From contig NC_045140.1 of assembly GCF_008831285.2 (NCBI RefSeq), positions 25,004,131-25,068,130 on the forward strand: a DNA stretch of 64,000 bases. The letters are read 5' to 3'. The position numbers and the translations under genes were made by a program. Each line of letters begins with the position of its first letter. Positions within the stretch are counted from its first letter, which is position 1. The notes under the pieces are model-generated. The model was not told where the DNA came from and did no database searches. It worked only from the letters and a program-made list of their open reading frames with translations. Shown in pieces: positions 1 through 10,183 of the stretch. Source of the DNA: Nymphaea colorata (taxonomy: Eukaryota > Streptophyta > Magnoliopsida > Nymphaeales > Nymphaeaceae).

Positions 1-724
1 CAGGGGTGCGACACCGTGTAGTGCATAAACCCACCCCAACCAAATCTTTTTATCTTTTTGAATTTTCCTGGGGAGGCTGAAGACGTCATAAGTGCAACCA
101 GTTCCCAAGGCATTTCCTCACATACAATTAAATTGTGCCGATGAGGAGGCAACTTAAATTACCAATTTCTTTTGAACTTGATAGAACGTTAGAGAGAGAG
201 AGAAGAATAGACGGAGAAAACCGGTGGGAATGGGGCCGCCATTGGCATTTCCTCTGAAGAGCTCGCTTGGCCAACATGGCGTTTGCTTTGATTGATACAT
301 TAATAATGTAATAATGGCAAGCGATACATGTTGGTTTTTAGATTTCCCAATGTTAAATCTAATAATCGAAGCGGTCCTTATTCTATTCATTATAAGCTGT
401 TTGGCATAAGGACTCGTGTGCCCTCTTGTATTGCTATTGGAAGTGAAAATAAGGTACTCGAACTACTTGATTCTTCTGATTCGTGCAACTTCTCCCACCT
501 AGCTCTCGTCCTCTATACCGAACTCCCTTAAGGCGGTTTTATTAATTCCATGGTAGGTGCGGGGCTACTTCCTTTGCTTCCTATTTGCTGCATTCGGTTG
601 CATTTGATTTTCAGTTCCATCACGCTAATTGATTGCTAAGATCAAGTGCAGTAATTAATTGCTGAGTTTCTCATTTGGGGCCTCTATGTCTTCATTTTCT
701 CACTAACTGCTGCCAAAATGAAAA
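1..724. other. Intergenic, no gene recognised
   Basis: This stretch lies downstream of the minus-strand 4CL gene. Only short open frames without recognisable domains are present, and a short GA run sits near 191-203. No RNA gene or transposon end was recognised. Confidence 0.5.
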
Positions 725-744
725 CTTACATTTATTATTGTAAG
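725..744 (-). terminator. Probable 3' end signal of the 4CL gene
   Basis: On the minus strand this is a perfect 6-bp inverted repeat (CTTACA / TGTAAG). Its 8-base loop contains AATAAA, the canonical poly(A) signal, at 731-736. It lies about 165 bases past the 4CL stop codon, a normal 3' UTR length. The role is inferred from position and motif; the hairpin may be coincidental. Confidence 0.4.
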
Positions 745-901
745 TGAAGGATATATGAAACCGCAGTCAAGAACATATCATATGTTGTCTAGCGTATACA
801 TCTTGCATATATGAAACGCTAAAGCCCTTAATATGGTCATAAACTGCGCACATAATCTTTCTGGCTTTTGATCTGAGAAAAGGTGGAAACTACAAAACAA
901 A

Positions 902-2271
902 TTAGTTTGTAGACAAAGCGGCCAGCTTGGCTTTCAAATCTTTCCTTAGAATCTTCCCCGACGGAGCCTTCGGGATCGTCTGTAGAAAGAAAACCTTGTG
1001 TATCTTTTTGTAGAACACCACCTGCCATGACGCACAAACAAACAAGCGGCTCCATTAGCACACACATTTAGCAAATTTTTTTATGGTTCTATTTGTTCTT
1101 TGATTATTGGCATGCTTCTCTAACCTGTTTGGCGACAAAAGCCTTGAGATCATCCTCGAAGACGTCGGAGCCGTGGGATTTGACGACGAATGCCACCGGA
1201 ATCTCTCCTGCTAGCTCGTCCTCCATCCTGCGGAAAAAGAAAAAGGGGTTAACAGATTTCTGACCAAGGCATGACGTCTACTAGGTCATGCCCAAATTTC
1301 AATATAAAAGCGCCAAAGAGGTCGGGGTGGTGCATGCATCATCGTTGGCATAGGAGGCATGGAGGGGCAAATAAATACTCACGGGACGACGGCGGCATCG
1401 ACGACGGCAGGGTGGGTGAGAAGAAGGGCTTCCAGCTCGGCAGGGGCCACCTGAAAGCCTTTGTACTTGATCAGCTCCTTGAGACGGTCGACTATGAAGA
1501 GCTCCTCATCTTCATCCACGTATCCGATGTCTCCGCTGTGCAGCCACCCGTCCTTGTCTATCGTCCTTGCCGTCGCCTCCTCGTCATTCAGATAACCTTT
1601 CAAAGTTCAAACCCAGTCAAACATCAAGAAAATGAGCTCAACAATAGACCATATATATATATATATAAATTGACTGGTAACTCCCTTCTTTTAAAATCAT
1701 CTTATCACTTAAGCTGAACTGAACTGGTCAATTTAAAAGAAAAACAGCAAAAAAAAGTGATAGACATTTTAATGATTTAATATTAATTCATGTTTTGTTT
1801 TCTCTCTAAATGACCTTTGGTTAGATAACTAGATTACTTTGAAAATGACCATGTACACAGTTCCATGCTTGTTCATGATTGACAAACTGAAATTCCATAA
1901 CTTTGTATGATGATTTCATAAACATAAAAGAAGCTATAAATTAAACAATTGATTCTTGTGAGAGTACTCGTTTAAGAGACCGGAGGAGGAGGATGTGTCC
2001 ATGTCACTTAACTTTCATGGTCATCAATGAAGTTTATGGGAACCAAGACAATCGAGATGTGGGGCATCCCTTCCTTCTTTTCAACATAATTGAAGGTCTG
2101 ATCTAGCCGCGTTAGGCAAATTCATTGTTCCACTGTATTTAGGATTACTATTTTATATGAGCCCTTTTAGAGGGAAAAGGTTAAAAAAAATTGCTGTCCG
2201 GTCAGCTTGTCCACCGTTCATGTACCAATTCAGATCATGAATCTAGAATCCGAGGTGCTATATATATACAC

Positions 2272-2323
<52 letters not shown>

Positions 2324-4074
2324 TGAGGGTGGTAGTTCACCTTTCATGATTTGGGCACCTCTAATGCAGATCTCACCGGCCTGATTGTGAGGAAGAGAGG
2401 CCCCTGTCTCTGGGTCTACAATCTTCATCTCTGCGTTCCTTATCACAGTCCCACAGGATCCTGATTTCACCTCCATCGGCTCCTTTGCAAAGGCCAAGCA
2501 CATCGAAAGTGCGCCTGCTTCTGTCATCCCATATCCCTGCACATCTTCCTCTGAATTAGTCACTTTCATCTCTCTCTTTTAATATATATATATAAAAGAA
2601 AATTTGGCATTTTTGTTGACAAACTGCTTTACCAATAAAAAGCATCTAACGACTAAGATGGAGCGAGAACCACCTTCTCGCATAAATTTTTGGGTAGGTA
2701 AGGAAAACATTCCGTTTTCCCTTTCTTTAATATGGGGATTTAGACTAAGAGTCAGGACAGTCTACCCAACTCAACAAGCTGGAGATCAGGCTGCAGAATT
2801 TTGTGAGAACATCAAAAATATTAGTTACTGAGCTAAAAGTATATAATATTTCTTGAAAATGATATTTTCTACTCCATGGTTTCTTAACATGATACTATCA
2901 AATAGAGCCAATGGAAAATGCATTCATCGAGTTTTTCATAAATAGTTTAGGTCGTTGTTAATAAAACTTCATGCGTGATTCGCGGACCCACCTGACCGAG
3001 GGCGGCGTTGGGGATCCTGGCTCGGAGGGCGTCCTCGAGCTTCTTCCCCATGGGCGCGGCGCCGGAGACGACCCTCCGGATGGACGACAGGTCGTAGCGG
3101 TCGACGTCCGGATTCTTCACCAGAGTCAGCACGATGGGCGGCACGATCGGCGCCACCGTCACCCGGTGCCTCTGCACCAGCTCCATCAGCTTCCCTACCT
3201 CGAACTTCTTCATCACCAGGACGGTCGCCCCCGACCTGATCGCTCCGAGCAGCACCGACGTCAGCGCGTAGATGTGGAACATCGGCAGCACGCATAGCAC
3301 CACGTCCCCCTCCCTCAGGTGCATGTTGGGGTTCTCCCCGTCGACGTGCTGCGCCACGCTCGTCACGAGCCCCCGGTGCGTCAGCATCACCCCCTTGGGC
3401 AGCCCCATCGTCCCCGACGAGTACGGCAGCGCCACCACATCCTCCGGCAGCACCTCCACCTCCGGCATCTCCCTCTCGTCCGCCTCCGTCAGGCACGAAA
3501 CGTGCAGGCACCCCTCCGGGTACCCCTCGTCCACGCACACCACCTTCACCCCATCCTTCTCCCGCAGCTCCCTCACCTTCTCCGCGTGCACCGCCAGCGT
3601 CACCACCAGCCGCGCCTTGCTCGCCCTCGCCTGCCTCCCGATCTCCTCCGCGGTGTAAAACGGGTTGGCCGTCGTCGTGGTCGCGCCGCGGTAGCTCGCG
3701 CCCAGAAACACGAACGCGAACTCCGGCGAGTTGGGCAGCAGGATCATCACCACATCGCGCTGCCGAACGCCGAGCTTCGCCAGCCCGGCCGCCACACGGC
3801 GGGCGTTAAGCTCGACTTCGGCGTAGGTGTAGACGTCCCCGGTGCTCCCGTCGATGATGCAGGCCTTGTCCCTCACGGCATCCAGATTCTGGAAGCAGTA
3901 GGCGTGGAGAGGTAGGTGGTTCGGTATGTCTATGTCTGGAAGCTTGGACCGGAAAATGAACTCCTGAGTCTGAGAATCCCCCATTTTAATGGTGGTGGCT
4001 GCGGCGGTGCTGGTGGTGGCGGCGATGGCGGCAGGCATACTGGCTTTCTTTTGCGTTCCTTTTTTGGTGGTCAA
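902..4074 (-). CDS. 4CL: 4-coumarate:CoA ligase (4CL), complete, 5 exons
   Basis: It activates hydroxycinnamates to CoA thioesters with ATP, the branch point to lignin and flavonoids; the enzyme is cytosolic. Exons, in transcription order: 4074-2992, 2536-2341, 1596-1383, 1227-1125, 1021-902. They join in frame to 571 codons plus stop, counted from the first ATG. All introns are GT-AG. Family motifs: AMP-binding box I at residues 219-228 ([10 protein letters not shown]), GYGMTEAG at 362-369, box II GEICIRG at 415-421, and the C-terminal catalytic Lys region [10 protein letters not shown]. Oddities: box I has Met where Thr is usual (residue 223); the pocket segment reads AGALSM instead of AGPVLSM, one codon short; and a lone upstream TATA box suggests translation starts at Met13 (4038) or Met31 (3984), where similarity to the family begins. 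Exon 1 is strikingly GC-rich against AT-rich surroundings. Family assignment is certain; substrate range is inferred. Confidence 0.95.
2279..2319. repeat. (TA)n microsatellite in 4CL intron 2
   Basis: An uninterrupted AT dinucleotide run sits about 20 bases past the exon 2 donor on the minus strand. It creates spurious Tyr-Ile open frames on both strands. Confidence 0.95.
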
Positions 4075-4090
4075 GTGGGTGGGGTTGCAG

Positions 4091-4097
4091 ATATATA
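4091..4097 (-). promoter_or_regulatory. TATA box of the 4CL gene
   Basis: The minus strand reads TATATAT. Transcription would normally start about 30 bases downstream, near 4067, which is past the ATG at 4074. The box therefore argues for a start at Met13 or Met31. Farther upstream the minus strand has ACCAAC at 4153-4148, one base short of the AC-II element (ACCAACC) typical of phenylpropanoid promoters. Confidence 0.6.
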
Positions 4098-5118
4098 AGG
4101 ATTGGCATTTGAGTGCGCAGTGAGGAATGGAAATGAGAGGTAATGGAGTTGGTGGGGGTCAGAAGGAGAGAGTGGTTGACAGAACTGAGAAAAACGACGA
4201 CGAAGTCGTGGGGAACGGGGATGACGTAGTGCCCAGCATACGCACATGGGGTCCAATATTATACGTTTTTATCCACCTTCTTATATAGAAAAAACATATT
4301 CATATTTGCTAATGCTGTTTTAGAAATAAATTCTGTAATTTCGACCATCCAAACATAGAGATACTTTTGATAACGTGGATTCAAAATTTCGGATAGTTTA
4401 GCATGCAAAGCAACTTTGTAAATGCTTGTTAAATTTGTTTAAAAAATTAAAATAGGTTTATGAAACAATAGTTGAATTTAACCAATGTTTAATAAAGATT
4501 TTTGAAACACTCACCCGCAAAATGTCTCTGCTGTCAATAATACAGGTTGAATTGATGGCGTGTGAATTATGATGAATTTATTGAACCAAATGCTGAGCTG
4601 CGCATTTAAAGACAACAAATACGCTAAAAACAGAGTATGTGTGTCTTTTGGTCTAAAGAGTCCACCGCTCGTTCGAAAGATGAGGTGGAAAACACAAATT
4701 GTTGTTTCAAGTAAAGAGCTTGGTGGCGGCCGAGACTGAAATGGATGGTCGCCATTTGTCTCACCAGTCGTCATTTGAGACTTTACTTTCGATTTAGCAT
4801 CAAACTTGGCTCGACCTGATCGTGCTCGGAGTCTGCTGGCTGCCGACAATGGATATGGACACTTTGAGTCGCCTTCAATTAATTGGTTGGTGCACAGAGG
4901 GTTACATGCTCGGCCCGAGCATAAATCAGCCACCCTAATAACTCAAGACTGCTAAAAGAGGAACATCCTTCTAAATTCGAAGGGGTAGATACTTAAGTTC
5001 CGTTTAAAACGAGTGAACAGCAGAGCCAGACGTACCAACCCCATCACTGTACAAATTCAGAAAGTAGAAGGAAAAAAAAAAAACAGTTCAACATTTGTTT
5101 TTGTAAAAAAAAATTGTT

Positions 5119-5383
5119 TTAGGAGTTAGTTTGGATGACACTTCAAAATTAGATTTTGCTGTGAAAACCTGATTTTGTTTTTGAACTGGATTTGATAAAA
5201 GAGAACTGAATTTGATAAAAGAGAGCAAAAAAACTCACATCCCCGCAATTTATTCACAAAAATCCAATTTAGAAGTGTTACCCAGACAAACAAACCAAGT
5301 TTTTGAAACCCATTAAACTTGGCTTTTATAAAACTTTGCATAAGAACTGACTTAGATGAGGTTGTCATCCAAACGCTCCCTTA
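5119..5383. mobile_element. Tourist-like MITE with TTA target duplication
   Basis: The ends are inverted: the left end contains GTTTGGATGACA and the right end TGTCATCCAAAC, each preceded by a GGA/GGG cap. TTA flanks both sides (5119-5121 and 5381-5383). A TTA duplication with a GGG-type terminus is the hallmark of PIF/Harbinger-derived Tourist MITEs. The 259-bp interior is AT-rich and non-coding. Confidence 0.7.
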
Positions 5384-5484
5384 AACAACTTGAAGAATAT
5401 ATTCTCGGAGTCGGGTACATGTCTAATGGTCAAATTGACCTCTGCAACGATCACAGAAGAAATCCACAGCTCACCAAACAAAAC

Positions 5485-5536
5485 TCGAAATCCAAACTTG
5501 TGATCCTCATTCGAAATCCAAACTTGTGATCCTCAT
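5485..5536. repeat. Exact 26-bp tandem duplication
   Basis: The 26-bp unit beginning TCGAAATCCAAACTTG occurs twice head to tail without a mismatch. It is a recent local slippage or repair event with no coding context. Confidence 0.85.
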
Positions 5537-5539
5537 TGA

Positions 5540-8500
5540 TCTTAAGTTCACAAATATCTTATCCTTCCATTGATCTATATATATTTTTAGTTTTTCACCG
5601 GTTTGTGCTGACAATAGTTATGGATTTCAAGATAATGAAAAACACAAGAAAATTTCATACCTTCCCTTTCCATTTAAAAAATATTTTTCCGATAAGTTTT
5701 GGCCGCCCGCCGGCATGACCTAACTGAACCTAATTTGAGCACCTGACCTAATAGGCGACCAGCTTAATTTGATTTGTCGGAAATAACGTCACAAACAAAG
5801 ACTATAATAAGTTTGTGTGATATATTATATAATCATTTAAGTCCCTATTAGAAAGTTTCCGCCTGCAACAGTACTCAACGTACTCGCTGTCCCCACCGTT
5901 GCTGGTTTCATTTGAAATCTATTTATTAGTCAGATGTGACGACGAAATCCATCTCTGATCAGATTATTAATTGGTATAGGATTAAATCGGCATACAGTTT
6001 CATACCGAAACTTGGAATTAGATATGTGTCTGAGATATGATAAACAAATTATGTGGATTACATATCATATGGCAGTAAGTCTGCGTTCAATCAAGTTTCT
6101 CCACATGCCTTATTTTATACATCAAGATTGCTTGTGGAAGTCACCCATGCATGCTACAGACTTTGAACTAATTTGGTGCCTTTGTTAGCCTGTGAGGCGC
6201 TCTCTCCATTAGTTTAATACCTTTCCAGCAAGCATTGGATGTACAATACTAGTATGTTTTTATAGTTTATTAAGAGAAAATTGAAATAAGCTGGCTAGTT
6301 ATGTGGCCAGATGGGTATTTTTTATTTCGTATAATTAAAAACCATGGTAAAAGATGCATTTTATTGCTAAAAACTTTGGCCAAACAATTAGCTGTTGCAA
6401 ATGCACATTTTACAATAATATTTAATAACATAAAATAAAAAATAATCATCCACCTTAGAAATAGCCAGCTCGACCCCGTTTATTAAATGTTTATTAGTCA
6501 ATAATTGTCTATGCGTATCTTCAATTATTGTGGCCATTTCTGTTTTTTTGTGAAGACGATGCAGAATGACCAGCTCGTTTTAGAGGTTGATGTGTGGGCC
6601 TATTAAGATCCACTAGAGAAACATGGAACCAAGAGCATTAGGTGTGTTTTGAAAGGATCTCAATAGCATGGATTTTAAATCTATGGTACATGTTAAAAAC
6701 CATGAATCTAAAGTCGAATGGAAGGAGGTCTAACCTAAAATTCATGAATTTAAGATTTTAGGAATTTCATATGAGTGAAGATCTCATACAATTAAGTAAA
6801 TATTTTAAACTTCAACGAAACGTCTGTGATATGACTTGGTAGTGACGTTTATTCCCGAGCAAAATTCATGTCGGATGTACTTATGCAGGACTAAATGTTT
6901 AGTAATTTTTTTCTTTTTTACTGGTATGAACTTATGGATTGATTTTGGCTCTTAAGAAGTTCTGAAAAATATGGGGCGATCAGGATAAGCATATGCTAAC
7001 AGGATAACCTTGATTTTGAGAAAAGAATCTAAAAATAATTGAAGTTTCGCCATAATGTTGCTACCACTAAGACTTTTCGAAGTTGGTCGCCTCTGTGTTG
7101 TCGTTCTCTGCACACAAATGAGCAACAACATAAAAGAGCGAAGTTGTTGAATGAAGACGACACTTTTGAGATCATTCAACATCGTGTGGCGTAAGACTCA
7201 TCTTACCTACCGTCCGTTTAATCATTGTTGTTGCAGGACGTGAATCTCTCGGCCGTCCGGATGGTCCTGCCTTTAACACTCACCCAGCTCGCCGGAGCAT
7301 CTGGATGGCCGGAGAATTTCAACTGTCTTGTTATCGTTGTTGTGATTCTTGTTTCGTATGTGTTTATTCAATTTTGAACTTTCCGCTTATTCATTAGATA
7401 TATTTTTAAAGATATTATGAAAAAATAACCTGAAAAGGCCCCATCCACCAACTTTTTATGAGACAAAAGCAGCCGCCCCTACCCCGCCGGTAAGTATTAG
7501 CACTAAAGTCCAAGTTTTTAGCGTTATTCAAGAATTAGTACGCCTAACTTTATCTTGTGCAAAGGGTGTCAGTGTCAATCACCTATGGTGAAAAATGAAC
7601 CACGAGGTGAACCGACGTTTATACTTCCAATCAACTTACCGCCATTTGATGCTGATTAATTATACTTTGAACTAACCAATCATTGTTAATTATCGGTTGC
7701 TTTGTTTTCAGCATTTTTAACAAATAGCTTTCATTTTCTTAAAATTTTTTTCGTCATCTTTATTAGTCTTTAAACATCAATTAAAAAAAAATCAAGCTTC
7801 AGTAATTAAATAATTTGATTAGCGATTTGGACACGATTCCGTTGGGGGCGAATTCCTTGACTCCATTTCTAAAAAGAAGAATACAAACTGGATTACATCA
7901 ACCAGGGTAGCGTAGCGTGGACGTATTTCCAACATGACAGACAAAAAACGTCATTTCTGCGGCTTTCTGTCTTCTAGAAGACCACAAACTGGGAATGAGA
8001 CGGCTACAGGTGGAGCCAGGGCGTCCCCATGAGCTACGCCGTTAGGTCCAACGTAGTTTATGAGAATCAGCCAATTATTCAAATTCTGTGGCCGGCTCTT
8101 GGTACTAAACCGTCAAAATGTCAACTATATAGGTGCATATATCCAATAAATGTTGCCAATTTATAATATCTTTTATTTTGAGACATTCTCCTCAGTAGCA
8201 TGAATTTGAAAAACATTTGCTTTGCTACGCGTCACAAGCAAAACATCCATGATTAGCTAAAACCATGTACTTTTGATGCTTGCTTATTTAGCTTTTGTTT
8301 TTAGTGAGGGAGTGGTATTAATCTCATTGTTTGAAAAAGGCTCGAAGGCCCCCTAATTCTCTTTGTTTTTGGGGTTTTAAGCTGTGTCGGTGTCACTGAT
8401 AGCAACGGTGTATCCTTCAACTTGGATGTCGCGTCCTACCACCTTGAGATACGAGAACATAGCGGTCATAAGAATCTCATTGTCTTTATACAGATCCTTA

Positions 8501-9280
8501 ACCCGACTAGCTATGCTGCTCTAAAACTTTGGACAATGTTTTTTATCTTTTATATAAGTTACACGAATTGGAGTGGCATCTTTTGTCAATGTGTGATATA
8601 TATATATATATATATATACCACTCCAATTCGGTATAACTGAGGCAGATTGCATGTATTTTTATGGCCATTGGTGAGAGCAACATCACATGGATGAAAGGC
8701 CAATTAATTGAGATTGCAAAACAAATTCTGCATCCCAATGGATTTGAAGATTGGGGATATGCAATTTCAGTTCATACAGCCTGCAGAACCTTACTTTCAA
8801 GTTCTTTTAACACCAGAAACTGACCTCTCAAGTTGACCATCTCTACTTCGAGGCATTGATTGATAAAGAATTTGATCACCCACAACCTGGTTTGAAAATT
8901 TTAATAAAGAATTTTAAAATATTAGTAACATATAGTATGTCGAATATTCCGCTCAAATTTGATCACCCCATCTGATCTCATAGACCATGCTTTAGAATAG
9001 AATTGTCAAGAAAAATCCTATTTTAGCGTGTCACCTTCACAAACAACCAGTTTTGATGTTTGAGCTTTGCATCAAGTTAGGTGCAAAAGTTTATTGAACC
9101 AGGATTCTAATTTGGTTTTACTATTACCCAAGTGAATCATAACTTTAACTGAAGATAGAAATGCAATTCGCCTTCACTTGTGATACAACAACATTCTACT
9201 TCCAATCTAAGGCTAGTGTCACCACCACAAGGAGCTGGTTAGAAACATAACCCCAACTGATTTGACCATCTTTCCTAAAT
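5540..9280. other. Intergenic, no gene recognised
   Basis: AT-rich DNA with only short, domain-free open frames. A (TA)n run at about 8598-8619 is flanked by matching arms (CCACTCCAATTCG versus CGAATTGGAGTGG), giving a small foldback at 8563-8633. No promoter or RNA gene was recognised. Confidence 0.5.
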
Positions 9281-9289
9281 AAAAATCCA

Positions 9290-9770
9290 GGCTGACTCAA
9301 AGCTCAACAAGGTTGGGCTCGGTCTACCCTAAAGCTCTTGCTGGCAGCTCAAGCTCACTTAGTTTATTTATTGGGTTGAGCTTGACCATCAACTTTATGC
9401 CCGTCAGTCAGCTACTAGGTTTGATATTTATCTTAGGTTTGATGTTTATCTTTGCTTGAAACCTTTAAATTTCATTTTTTAATATATCAAAAACACTTAG
9501 TAATGTTTTCAGAGTTTTTAAGATAGTCATTGGCAATACACTAAAAGTTTATAAAGGAGCTATTGGCTACGTGTATATATATATATATATATAGAAAGAG
9601 AGAGAGAGAGAGAATTAAAAATCTCTTATAAACAAGTTTTAATATATATATCGGGTCGAGTTGGGCCTCCAATACCTTACTCGGACCAGGTTGGCCCAGT
9701 AGATTTCTCTTATCGAACTTACTCAAATGTCAAATAACCAGTACAAGACCGACCCATTGGTGCGGTACCC
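9290..9770. repeat. Dispersed GGGTTGGGC-type repeat, degenerate
   Basis: The segment is rich in GGGCTC, GGTTGAGCTTGAC and GGGTCGAGTTGGGCC motifs around an AT-rich centre with a (TA)n/(GA)n microsatellite (9575-9613). The same motif set recurs at 49480-49820. The ends could not be defined and no target duplication was seen. Confidence 0.4.
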
Positions 9771-10183
9771 AACTATCTATCGACTACCTAGCCGGTTGTC
9801 TTCCTTACGCACAGGACTTTAGTTAAATGCCTTAGTAATCAAAGCAATTTCTGAGGACCCCGGGCCCCAGCGTCACAACAGGTCGCCATCGCTACGAGCC
9901 ACAGAGAGAGAGTAAGGACTCTGGGTTTGTAAACGGATCCATGTGATTGTTTAACACACCCTAATGGTTTCCGGTACGAGGTGAGACCGGGTCGTGTCCG
10001 ACCCGGTGATTGCCCTAACGAATACTGAGTTCAGTTCCAGGGTGACAACACACGGGCCGTTGCTTGACCCTTATTAAACCCGTTCCCGGTACTCTTCAGC
10101 TCTGTTTTTCCCGCCCAATCTATCTACACCTCCAAGGGATCGAGTTTTTCCTCCCTTCCTGTCTCTCTCGGATTCCATCCCTA

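Noticed and set aside
2969-3915. Long alternative frames on both strands over 4CL exon 1
   Set aside because: They are shadows of a GC-rich exon with few stops; only the 4CL frame has conserved motifs.
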